Assembly (NCBI GenBank): GCA_036417435.1
Contig: CM070902.1
Span: 179,309,945-179,373,944 of the forward strand
Length of the DNA: 64,000 nucleotides
Direction: 5' to 3'
Source of the DNA: Inia geoffrensis
Taxonomy: Eukaryota > Chordata > Mammalia > Artiodactyla > Iniidae
The notes beneath the pieces were generated by a model that saw only the letters and a list, made by a program, of their open reading frames with translations, was not told the DNA's origin and did not search any database. Shown here in pieces: positions 24,901 through 33,260 of the stretch; positions within the stretch are counted from its first letter, which is position 1; the number at the start of each line of letters is the position of its first letter. Made by a program: the position numbers and the translations under genes.

Positions 24901-27900
24901 AATATGAAGGGAGCTTGTCACAGCGTCTCGAAATAGAGAAAACAGAAAGATGAAAACCAATTCAGCTAAAGTGACAGATTGCCCTACTACTTAGTAAATA
25001 GAAAAGGATCTCTGGGTCCCGATGGAGTCTCCCCATGGGATCTGAAAGAAATCACAGGCGAATCTGGATCCTCGAGCAAAATGGAACCCTCCTACGCCAG
25101 CATCCGTGCGTCCGAGGACGGCCAACCGTCCCCGGCTCCCGTCTGCGGGAGGGGCTCTCGCCAGGCGGCCTCAAGACCCCGAGGGAAGGATGCACAGAAT
25201 CCACGATAAATGGGCAGGGTCACTGAGCATGTCGGTCCCCACCTCCCTTGAGGGTGAAGTTCACGCACTTTCTAAACAAGCAGGTGCGTCTCTAAGCTGT
25301 CAGCTCCTGGAGAGTCTAAGGGAAACGTCTGCACACGAAGGAACTGCATCTTCAAAGTGTCATTAGAAAGGACTCAGGGCATCCCTTGTCATGAGTAGCA
25401 GACTGAAGAAGTTAGGAAGAGACAAAAGAATAATAGGCATTAGCCTGAGTCAGAGAGAGAGGGAGAGGGAGAGAATGCAAAGGTGACTGCTTGCGGTCTG
25501 AAGCAGGATTCCTCCAGCCCTTGGATTAGAAGGCAGAGGACCTTGTAAAATCCCTCACATTACAGCGAACAGTTGACTCTGAGAACACAGCGCCAAGCTC
25601 ACTGCGTTAGACTCTGCAAGAAGAACTTCCTTTGATTTATTCATTTATTCAGATATTTACTGAACCCTGTTTTAGGTTCTGGGGATTTGGCAGTGAACAA
25701 AACAGACGAAACTCCTGTCCTCAGGACTATGTTTTAGTGATAGAGACAAGAAATAAATGAAAGAAATAAAAGAATGCCTGGTCTGTTAGATGAAATAGCT
25801 TTAAAGAGAACAAAGCAGCAGTGAGGTGGAGAGGAGACATGGGAGGGGTGTACAGTCTCGGGACGGGAGCCCAGGGAGAGGGTCCCTGAGGAGGTGACAT
25901 TTGAGTGAAGACGTAACCCTGCAGATACCCTGGGGAAACAGTGCTCCCAGCAGAAGGAACTGTACATGCAAAGGCCCTGAGGCAGGCATGGGTCTGGCAT
26001 AGTTTAAGAGCAGTAAGGACGCCCGTGTGACCGCCACGGAGAGAACAAGACAGGCAAGTGATGATGTGACAGGTCGTCAGTGATAACCTGAGCAGTGTTA
26101 CAAGAGTGGCCTTAGACCTGGTGGAGACTAAAGCCCCACAGGGTATATGGAGAGATGTTTCTGAGGTTATACAGGACAGCATCACAGGGGACTCCGGGAT
26201 TTTTGCCCTGAAAGACTGAAAGGATGGAGTGGCCATGAATAGAGCTGGGAGAGTCTACGACAGAACAGAGAACATCAGATTTGTAGGAAGTGACCCCAGG
26301 AAGCGCCGGGAGGGGACTAGGGCATGAGACAGAGCGGGGAGAGCCGTGTGTCCTCGGGACGCAAATTAGCTCTGAGGGTAACTCGGCCCTCAGTCCTACT
26401 GGGGGCCTCTGGGATGCAGGGCAGGATGTGTGTCAGGGATGATGTCCCGCCGCAGTTGGTGCACATCACCTCCCAGGATTCAGTATCTGAGGGCACAGCG
26501 GAGGTAGCAGTGGGACATGGGCTTGCTTTCCAGGCTCTTGAGGGGAGAAGGGCCTCAGGCAGGAGCTGCAGGGTCTCCTAGTGGGACCCTGGCTGCCTGG
26601 CCACGCCGCAGGGTAAGGGCCGGAGGGTGTGGGAAGGTCCCCAGGCGTCTGCTGTGACCCGGCGCTGGGCAAGCCCCTGCACTGGAATGTTACCGCTTCC
26701 ACGCGAGGACCTGAGCCGCAGGACCCGGTTAGGGCTCATGTCAGGCCAACTTTGAAGTTCATGCTTTTTCCCCAACCTCTTTTTTTACGGTCATGCTCTC
26801 TGAGTTTTTGAGTAGTCTCAGACAACATGAGCCCAGGGCACAGCTACCAGCCAAACACTTCATAAAATTTTGTGGTGACTCTAAAAAGATCTAAAAGAAA
26901 AAACCACACTGAGTCATAAAAGCAAAATGATCATTCGGACTCAGGCTGCATTCTGCATTTTTGCTCATCACACCTCAGGAGAAGCAACTCAGGAGTCAAA
27001 CTAGGATATGAGCATTACTATTTAAATAAAAGGGACAAATATCACATGGTATCGCTTAGATGTGGGTTCTAGTAAATGATACAAAGGAACTTATTTACAA
27101 AACAGGAACACTCACAGACACAGAAAACAAATTTATGTTTACCAGGGGACAGGTGGCAGGGGGATAAATTCGGAGTTTGGGATTAACATGCACACACTAC
27201 TATATATAAAATGGATAACCAACGAGGACCTACTGTAGAGCACAGGGAACTCTACTCAGTATTTTGTAATAACCTGTATGGGAGAAGAATCTGAAAAAGA
27301 GTGGATACTTGTATAGGTATAACTGAACCACTTTGCTGGACACCTGAAACTAACACAACATTGTATCAACTACGCTCTAATATAAAATAAAAATTTTTTT
27401 AAATAAAATATTTATGGGTGAAACAAACAAAAAGGGAAAGAACCTACTACATACGACAAGAGACTGAAACACGAGGAGGCAGTATACCACACTGAATTCT
27501 AGGGAGGTTGAGGTGCAAACCGACACACTTACCCAGGGTCTGTAACGGGTAAGACTCGCCTTAATCACCAAATCTGGATGACAGTAAAGGTTAGGAGAAT
27601 TCTTTGAAGACCGCGAGATTTGTATCTTACTGACGTGTAAAGTTATTAGTAAGCTCATGGAACAAGGTTTGATAATATGATAGTAGTTCCATGTTGGGCT
27701 AAAAATGGAAATAAAGATACTGTTCGGAGCATATTTTCACTTGTTTCCAGCCCACACTGCTCTGAAAGACAAGTGACCACAGTTCTGGGGCTAAATGGAG
27801 CCTTTCCCTGCTGGTCTAGACTGTGGCGTGCACTCCTATTTCCTATTTGCCAACAGCTGTGAAACCTCCCTCATCCTGCCTCGAGCAGAGACAATAACTA

Positions 27901-30900
27901 AATCGTCTCCATTAGCCCACAGCCCTCATTGCTGTCCGCATTCTGAACAGCTTCTGTCCCCGCCCGTCCTTCTTTCCTCACACCGTCCCTGTAAGGTGTC
28001 GTTGATGTCCTGTATTTACTGTATAGCTTTTGTTACCTTTAAAAGGTGGCGGGACTCCCCTGGTGGTTCAGCGGTTAGGACTCCGCTTCCACTGCAGGGG
28101 GCACGGGTTCGATCCCTGGTCCAGGAAGATCCCGTGGGCCGCACGGTGCAGCAAAATAAATAAATAAAATGGAAGAAATAAAGGTGGAGGCGGGCTTCCC
28201 TGGAGGCGCAGTGGTTGAGAGTCCGCCTGCCGATGCAGGGGACACGGGTTCGTGCCGTGGTCCAGGAGGATCCCACATGCCGCGGAGCGGCTGGGCCCGT
28301 GAGCCATGGCCGCTGGGCCTGCGCGTCCGGAGCCTGGTGTCCCACAGCCCTCCTCTTCCAGACTTTTAGCCTCCATCGATTAGGGCTTGATAATTGCAAC
28401 CAAACCTACTCCTACCCATATACAGATTAAATAGATCACTTTTATAAAGTATTTTTACCTGAAAAACTAAACTTCTTAACCAAACATTTCCTCTTTTTGT
28501 AGTAACCAAGAAGACGAAATGGCAAAAGCACTGTTTACCTTGGGCCCTCTGATAGTGGTAGTAGATGCCATGAGCTGGCAAGATTATCTGGGAGGCATCA
28601 TACAGCATCATTGCTCTAGTGGAGAAGCAAATCACGCCGTTCTGGTAACCGGCTTTGATAAAACAGGTGAGTGCTGCTGAGATGTGACCAATTGCTTTGC
28701 AGCTTGAACTCCAGCTTGACAAGTGATTGCCATCCTTTAAAACGCTGAAATTTGGTCCTATTACGTCTAAGTCCTCATGAGCTTTACAACTTTTCACTAA
28801 ACTTCCAGGTATACACGCCCTGCGGGTCCCACTGTCAATCTGGTAGATGCCTTGTTGAAATGACACTAAATTCCTGATCTAAATAATGGGCATTCTCCAT
28901 CTGGAATGCTTAGGGTAACTGCTGAGAAAGAAGTGCTTATTATTTCATCATACTTATCTAAGGGTCCTTTTTTTTCTTTTTTTTTTCTTTTTCTAAGTCC
29001 CTGGAAAAGGATGCGTGTTTTCATTTTCTGCAGTAACTGCATTAAGTGAAATGAATTCAAACACATTTTCCATTGATTGGCGTGTGACACTAGTACTGAT
29101 CAAGTTTACTTGGCTGGTTTGTTAGCAGTTCATTACATTTTTTATCTTTTTCTTAGAGCCACTGTACTTTTCAAGAACTGAACTTTAAATAAACATTCTT
29201 TCACCACAAATATGTTCTCCAGGGTTTGTTTTATGTTTTTTAGGAAGCACCCCGTACTGGATCGTGAGGAACTCCTGGGGAACTTCCTGGGGCATAGACG
29301 GCTGTGTCCACATAAAAATGGGAGGAAACATTTGTGGTGAGTTGTGAGTTGATATTCAAAACTCCAGGCTAAATGTCAAGGGAGAGACTGTGAATATATT
29401 AAAATTATAGCCCATCCAGTCCATAGTGTGCGTCCAGGATACTTAGATCACTTTAACAGTAAGAATTGTCATCCTTTAACTGATAAAAATACAACAGTGT
29501 TTTTTAAAAAAGACACTACTGTACACATTCATGTTTTTAAAAGGGAGAGGGACTGTAGTAAAAACCAGTGTAATGAGCAAAACATTGTAAGACATGGCGA
29601 AAATTTACCAAAGTGAACTACTTCCAAAACCAGAAAAAACTCCACTTAGGAGGCTGAGCTTTTCCAGAAATGTCTCCAATTCCAAATTTACTTTTTATAA
29701 TTGTATTACTTTCCATTATTTTATGTATTATAATACCTTCTCTAGGATCATCAAGAATCACTTTTTCTTTGTATCAAAATGGGTAAAAATCTGAACATTA
29801 GGGTTGTTTCTGATTTAATATGCCCCTTGTCACCTACAAAATTCTAGCAAAAAATTCTACTCACTGGAATTGAGAGGCTTAAAAGAATGCCAAACATGCT
29901 CTTTTGTTGAATAACACTTTTTATTAATTAACAACAAACCAAATTAAAATAGCTATTTAAGTATGTTAAACGTATTCTAAAATCCATATTCAAATTCTGT
30001 TCTAAAATTTTTGATCTAGAAAATCAGCATATTTTCTGAATCAAGTTGGACCCAAACTATGCTGTGTATACAACTTTTTAAAAATTGTAGAACACCCCAG
30101 GTTGTGATATTTATGATAAAAGAGAGTTATGGATGGGCTTCCCTGGTGGCGCAGTGGTTGAGAGTCCGCCTGCCGATGCAGGGGACGCGGGTTCGTGCCC
30201 CGGTCCGGGAGGATCCCACATGCCGCGGAGCGGCTGGGCCCGTGAGCCATGGCCGCTGAGCCTGCGCGTCCGGAGCCTGTGCTCCACAACGGGAGAGGCC
30301 ACAGCAGTGAGAGGCCCGCGTATCGCAAAAAAAAAAAAGTAAAAAAGAGTTATGGAAAAATTTGAGAGCTTATATTTTGATTCAGTCTAGCGACGACAGC
30401 TCAGTTGTTCCACAGAGCAGCATCCGTGTAGTTTAATAAATGGCCTGTTCAATCACCCCAGTAAACAATTTTTCATAAATTATTTATTAACAAGAGTCAG
30501 CCTCACAGAAGCTTTTCAGCCAGAGCGCGAGCGCCCCTGCCTGGCCTGTGCTTTCACCTTCACTGGGGCTCTGCAGATAAAGGGTCGCTGCCACCCCTGG
30601 CAGCCCTGCTGCCCCCACAGTTTATCGCCAGCTGCGGAGTGAGGGGCCTGCATCTGGGCTGAGGGTGGCCGCTTTCACAGCCCTGGCAGGGTTGCTGCAA
30701 GGGCGCGACCTAGGTGCTGGCTCAGCATCACCTTGATTAGGACCCTGTATCCCCCCCTCTTCCCAGCCCCCAGCTGCAAAGGGTGAGTCGGGATCATCTT
30801 TCCCCTGTACCCGTTTCCCATGCTTAAGTCTCCAAGGCCTGCCTGGTTTCGTCATCATACAGGAATCCAGATCTTTTCTGAAGGGGGTATTTCCTGAAAG

Positions 30901-31488
30901 TTACATCCCTGAGATGGTCACTTTACTCTCACGACCAGCTGCGCAAGGCGGGTAGCATTCCATGGCCCCGAGAGATTTCAAAGACGCAGCTGATCACAGA
31001 GGAATCCAGTCTTCAAATAGGATGTTTGATCACTTCTGCCAAGACATTCTGATCTGCGTCCTCAGAGCATGCTGGTGATTTATTGAAATGTTGTTGAAGT
31101 TCAAAGCTTAGAATTTAAATTTTCAAGTTGTGTTTAAAATAATCCTATAAATTATCGTATTGCCTGTAAGCAATATGTATGAGCGTGACACAGATTTCAG
31201 ATATATCCACCTGTTCAGTTCATAAGTTGTTTGGGGATTTTTACTAGTTTCTTGAAATAAAAATATTAGGTATCTCTTCTAATATCTGCCTTTGAGGTTG
31301 CCATGTCGCTATGGACAGGTAGCTATCACCAGTGAGTGATTTTCTTAGTAGATATTAACTCTTTCCGAACCCAAGTGAAAATTGTTTTAATTTGCTATTG
31401 AAAAGGCATATAAGGAGGAAACAGAGTAGTATTGATTGTTTCCTTTTTCTCAGGTATTGCAGAATCGGTTTATGCTGTATTCGTGTGA
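12003..31488 (+). CDS. CTSO: CTSO, cathepsin O (whole coding region, 8 exons)
   Basis: Papain-family (C1A) lysosomal cysteine endopeptidase made as a preproenzyme. Coding exons are 12003-12110, 18572-18680, 19241-19380, 22434-22601, 24042-24163, 28503-28666, 29244-29336 and 31454-31488. They total 939 bases, or 312 codons plus TGA. Every junction is GT/AG and every split codon rejoins in frame. Residues 1 to about 25 are a hydrophobic signal peptide, followed by the short propeptide typical of cathepsin O. The mature enzyme should begin near Leu99 (LPLRFDW motif). Visible catalytic residues are Gln117 (oxyanion hole), Cys123 in CGGCWAF, His260 in EANHAVL and Asn280 in RNSWG. Human CTSO is recalled as 321 residues; the 9-residue difference falls entirely in exon 1. 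There are no stops or frameshifts, so it is probably functional. Two Tyr-to-Cys changes (136 and 291) are unusual. TDO2 converges on it downstream, as recalled for human 4q32. Confidence 0.95.
12157..12490. repeat. GC-rich minisatellite in CTSO intron 1, six copies
   Basis: Six tandem units each contain GACCTGAGCTCACCCCCGGG and a later CTTCCTGTCCCGGGG block. The CCTGAG anchor occurs at 12167, 12221, 12275, 12331, 12387 and 12443, giving spacings of 54, 54, 56, 56 and 56. Units alternate between CCTGGGCTTCC and CCTATGCTTCC variants, and the last is degenerate. It begins about 50 bases after the exon 1 donor. Confidence 0.9.
12491..14182. other. CTSO intron 1, first part
   Basis: Intronic DNA with no additional exon signal recognised. 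G+C falls steadily away from the CpG island. Confidence 0.5.
14183..14408 (+). mobile_element. CHR-type SINE in CTSO intron 1
   Basis: It starts GGGCTTCCCTGGTGGCACAGTGG and carries an A/T-rich (AAAAT)n tail. TTATGTC flanks both ends. Confidence 0.92.
14409..15624. other. CTSO intron 1, no repeat or exon recognised
   Basis: No recognisable exon, RNA gene or repeat family was identified by eye. Confidence 0.45.
15625..15765 (-). mobile_element. LINE-2 fragment
   Basis: Antisense L2 pattern: 'cagtcattggttcatctgtcc', 'cagcactttaacatctaccacgtatacc', 'cagcagggaataagacacaaatgg'. Decayed. Confidence 0.45.
15775..16540 (-). mobile_element. LINE-1 ORF2 fragment
   Basis: Antisense LINE-1 reverse-transcriptase region. 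The - strand reads TKKTPGRDGFIGEFY, the family's NKAPGPDGFTGEFYQ-like block, and the upstream part resembles adjacent ORF2. Many stops; inactive. Confidence 0.8.
16546..17222. other. CTSO intron 1, nothing recognised
   Basis: Moderately GC-rich stretch with no recognised gene or repeat. Confidence 0.4.
17223..17590 (+). mobile_element. LINE-1 3' end
   Basis: Sense LINE-1 3' UTR: 'gcagcaacatggatgggcctagagattatcatac', 'gacctactgtacagcacagagaact', A-rich tail ending near 17588. Confidence 0.85.
17640..17800 (-). mobile_element. LINE-2 3' end
   Basis: Antisense L2 pattern: 'ttcaacaacaaatattaattaagcatctgttgtgtgccaggtgtgtgctcag', 'cacagtagtgaataagacagac'. Confidence 0.6.
18309..18342. repeat. Perfect 15-bp inverted repeat with 4-base loop
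   Basis: AGGAATTATAAATGG (18309-18323), loop CTAT, then its exact reverse complement (18328-18342). It lies in CTSO intron 1, about 230 bases before exon 2. Confidence 0.95.
18572..18680 (+). CDS. CTSO: CTSO coding exon 2 (propeptide)
   Basis: It encodes residues 37-72 plus one base. It starts after TTACTTTTAG and ends at AAAG|GTATGG. Recognisable propeptide segments are ESLNRHRYLNSLFP and YGINQFSYLFPEEFK, which correspond to the inhibitory propeptide helices of cathepsin O. There is an NST glycosylation sequon at Asn53. Confidence 0.95.
19241..19380 (+). CDS. CTSO: CTSO coding exon 3 (propeptide end, mature N-terminus)
   Basis: It starts after ATCCTCAG and ends at CAGCAGACA|GTACG in phase 0. 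It begins with the last two bases of Ala73 and runs to Thr119. It carries LPLRFDWRDK, the expected mature N-terminus near Leu99, and VRNQQ with the oxyanion-hole glutamine Gln117. The propeptide stretch from residue 86 to 96 differs clearly from human, and the NVS sequon recalled there in human is absent. Confidence 0.93.
20060..20420 (+). mobile_element. LINE-1 3' end in CTSO intron 3
   Basis: Sense LINE-1 3' UTR from 'cctgcgatatcacttatatgtggaatc' to 'gtaaatcaactgtactcaataaaaac'. Flanks AAATGCAACCATTTACC (about 20043) and AAATGCAGCCATCTACC (about 20415) look like a diverged target-site duplication. Confidence 0.85.
21107..21195 (+). mobile_element. Short LINE-1 3' end
   Basis: Only about 85 bases: 'atgtataactgattcactttgttatcaagcagaaactaac' to 'gcaattatactccaatag', followed by A8. 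Confidence 0.8.
21780..22130 (-). mobile_element. LINE-1 3' end with internal (TA)n
   Basis: Antisense LINE-1 3' UTR: T-rich start, 'gatttacaatgttgtgttaatttctgctgtacaggaaagtgac', then (TA)n at about 21870-21929, then 'ggttgttcatccatcctatacatac' type sequence. It ends about 300 bases before CTSO exon 4. Confidence 0.85.
21869..21930. repeat. (TA)n microsatellite
   Basis: About 30 uninterrupted TA units inside a LINE-1 3' UTR. The expansion grew within the repeat, at the place where other copies read 'cagttatac...tatata'. Confidence 0.95.
22434..22601 (+). CDS. CTSO: CTSO coding exon 4 (active-site cysteine)
   Basis: It encodes residues 120-175, 56 codons, entering and leaving in phase 0 (CTGGCAG|TGC ... 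AGTAAG|GTGACT). It holds CGGCWAF with nucleophile Cys123, SVQQVIDCS, and the CNGG motif of papain enzymes. Residue 136 is Cys (TGC) where human is recalled to have Tyr. Confidence 0.96.
22739..23000 (+). mobile_element. MLT1/MaLR-like LTR fragment in CTSO intron 4
   Basis: Pattern in order: 'aagtgtgaccatatccggaaatagagtctttagg', 'gtggccatctgcagcgcaaggagagagctctcc', 'caccttgaccttggacttccagtgtccagaaccatgtgaaaatcaatttcagttttttaagcc'. This is typical of the 3' part of MLT1-class LTRs. It is an ancient endogenous-retrovirus-like relic with no coding capacity. Confidence 0.5.
23001..24041. other. CTSO intron 4, remainder
   Basis: No exon is recognised. The open frame at 23379-23921 has no family resemblance and is intronic. 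Confidence 0.5.
24042..24163 (+). CDS. CTSO: CTSO coding exon 5
   Basis: It starts after TTCCTTTAG and ends TTCCG|GTAAGT. It encodes residues 176-215 plus two bases. It contains the EYPFKAQTG and FSIKGYSAYDF segments of the mature catalytic domain, very close to recalled human cathepsin O. Confidence 0.96.
24164..25630. other. CTSO intron 5, first part
   Basis: No recognised repeat. A GC-rich island (about 25010-25260) stands out in AT-rich DNA but shows no known coding motif. Confidence 0.45.
25635..26300 (-). mobile_element. LINE-2, long fragment
   Basis: Antisense L2: 'cagatatttactgaaccctgttttaggttctggggatttggcagtgaacaaaacagac', then 'gaggaggtgacatttgagtgaagacgtaacc' and 'gcaaaggccctgaggcaggcatggg'. 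The longest L2 remnant in the window. Confidence 0.55.
27029..27410 (+). mobile_element. LINE-1 3' end in CTSO intron 5
   Basis: Sense LINE-1 3' UTR from 'caaatatcacatggtatcgcttagatgtggg' to 'ctaatataaaataaaaa'. Confidence 0.85.
28051..28172 (+). mobile_element. Short CHR-1-type SINE
   Basis: The shorter subfamily: GGGACTCCCCTGGTGGTTCAG, 'gggttcgatccctggtccagg', 'gccgcacggtgcagcaaaataaataaataaa'. AAAGGTGG flanks both ends. Confidence 0.88.
28192..28342 (+). mobile_element. CHR-type SINE, 3' truncated
   Basis: It begins GGGCTTCCCTGGAGGCGCAGTGG only about 20 bases after the previous SINE. It stops at 'cggagcctggtg' with no tail, so its 3' part was lost. It ends about 160 bases before CTSO exon 6. 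Confidence 0.88.
28503..28666 (+). CDS. CTSO: CTSO coding exon 6 (catalytic histidine)
   Basis: It starts after TTTTTGTAG and ends AAAACAG|GTGAGT. It encodes residues 216-270. It includes the GPLIVVVDAMSWQDYLGG segment and EANHAVLVTGF, with catalytic His260. The split codon 216 reads Arg, where human is recalled to have Ser. Confidence 0.96.
28667..29243. other. CTSO intron 6
   Basis: AT-rich intron with no recognised repeat or extra exon. A poly-T tract (28971-28994) lies inside. Confidence 0.5.
29244..29336 (+). CDS. CTSO: CTSO coding exon 7 (catalytic asparagine)
   Basis: It starts after TTTTTTAG and ends ATTTGTG|GTGAGT. It encodes residues 271-301. It contains YWIVRNSWG with catalytic Asn280. 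Residue 291 is Cys (TGT) in the glycine-aromatic position that is normally Tyr in papain enzymes. Confidence 0.95.
30135..30342 (+). mobile_element. CHR-type SINE, young-looking, in CTSO intron 7
   Basis: It starts GGGCTTCCCTGGTGGCGCAGTGG, keeps nearly all CpGs, and ends in A12. A perfect 11-bp target-site duplication, AGAGTTATGGA, is at 30123-30133 and 30346-30356. Confidence 0.94.
30480..30900 (-). other. GC-rich island in CTSO intron 7, unassigned
   Basis: A sharply GC-rich stretch in AT-rich intron. Read on the - strand it ends with AATAAATAATTTATG (about 30471-30487) like an mRNA 3' end, so it could be a retrocopy. No protein family is recognised in any frame. Confidence 0.35.
31454..31488 (+). 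CDS. CTSO: CTSO coding exon 8 (C-terminus and stop)
   Basis: It starts after TTTTTCTCAG and completes Gly302, then ten residues ending AVFV and TGA at 31486-31488. The 3' UTR follows. Confidence 0.92.
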
Positions 31489-33260
31489 TATGTTCGCCAG
31501 ATCAAGAGACAGATACAAAACCGAAGGCTCATGATGAGATGTGATACCTCATTCTTGGCGTTTTCACCTTTAGGCTTTTGCAACTACCCACAAAGGACAG
31601 GCTCTAGGGCCTGGTCCTGCTGAAACTATTGATAAGTTGTAGAAGGTTCTCTTCTTAGAGAGCGATGGACAAGGTCAGAAGGAAGAAAACCAGCACCATG
31701 GCCTGGGACGAAGTCTGTGGGACAGTTTCCTACTGGGAGGAAGGTCAGATTAGGAGGTATTTTAGGTCTCTTCACTCTGAAAAGGCTATTATCTGGTTTG
31801 TTTGATTATTGTTTCTGTTTGCCATTCCTTTATTTTTAATGACGTTTTTCCAATAGGATTAAAGAGGTGATAAGAATCCCTTTTCCTTTATGGGATAAAA
31901 TCACCAGCCCAAGCAGCCCTGCATACAAGAATAGCCAGCCTAGAACTAGGTGTGCCCCTCCCAGTTGTAGTCCCAGCCCTCCAGGATGGAATTTCAAAAG
32001 AATTTTGAAAGGCCAATTGCTCTTCCCCAGCACATGGTGCTGCCCCGTGACCTGCACAGATCATGTAGAAAGAAGCAAAAAGACAAAGTTACTTTTTAAG
32101 GCAGACAGTTAGCCTGATTGAAACTAAATGACCAATATGGCAACCAAGTGATAGGAAACTCTCAAGTAGCCTTGCCTGGGAGACAAATTATTTGGGGGTT
32201 TCACAGTCCGGAGGGTTCCAGTACGTTTTATCTCCTCCTTTGTTCTTGCGGATTGAGGAGCAGTTGTGTCTTCTCACATTTTCTCATTCTTTCTCTTACT
32301 CTTGGCCGTGAAACTTCTAAATCCTCCTGGTGGTGCGGCTTCCCTGGCGAAAGAAGTCTCATTGTTTACTTTCCATTTCAATTTGAGGGCCATTTATTTG
32401 GCTCCAGTTGTCTCTAAGCCTTTATCAGCATCAGGACCTCACCTGTCTGTCAGCCCATCATTTGGACCCACCACCTCTTTCAAAGTTCAACCTCATTAAT
32501 CTGGGGTGTCAGCCAAAATGTGTTTCCCAGCCTCTGTTGTCCCAGTTTTCTGCTTATTTTTCCCAGATTCCATCCTAACTACTTTTTTGTGCATCCCTTT
32601 GGCTTTCCACGTGGTCCCTGGTCCTCGAGGTCCATCTCCTCTTTCACAGGGTCATTATGCTTGGCCGTGTAAGAGCCTCAGAGCATGAAAGCTGCTCTTC
32701 TGACTGAATATAAGTATAATCGTATTGTGTGAGTTAAATGACAAAATTGTATCAAGTACTACGTATGTAAGTATCTCCTCTCTCAAATTCACAGTCGCGG
32801 TCCAGTGTAGACTATCTTAAAAGCAAAATTGTAGAGGTGGCAACAACCACTGAAAAAAATTGAGACATCCCATTTTTCCTCTCACGGTTGGCCTTTATTT
32901 ATCACTCTCCTTATTAGAAGAAAATCAAAAACAAGACACTATTTCTTTTCCTTATGCCAACAAGAAGCAATTTCAAAAGAGTATGTGTTGACTCAGGTTT
33001 AGAAATGACAAATTGATATTCCATTTGACGAATATTCTAAATATCCAACTATGCCAAAAAGGAATTGTGTCTTGATTGTTCTAGTTTGTGTTAATGTACT
33101 AATTCCTGTAAAATATGAACGCTTTTCTGATACTCTTTTACAAAGATAAATATCCTTTTGAATTACAAAGTGATGAATACCTCTGGGCTCTTCTGGATTT
33201 TGATAACATTTATAATAAAACAGCCTGTATCTGACTTTGGGTTAATAAAACTCTGTCCAT
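31489..33260 (+). other. CTSO: CTSO 3' UTR and candidate polyadenylation region
   Basis: No coding signal follows the CTSO stop. Possible polyadenylation hexamers on the + strand are ATTAAA at 31858-31863 and AATAAA at 33214-33219 and 33244-33249. The sequence cannot say which is used, so the mRNA end could lie about 0.4 or 1.75 kb after the stop. No repeat is recognised here. Confidence 0.4.
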
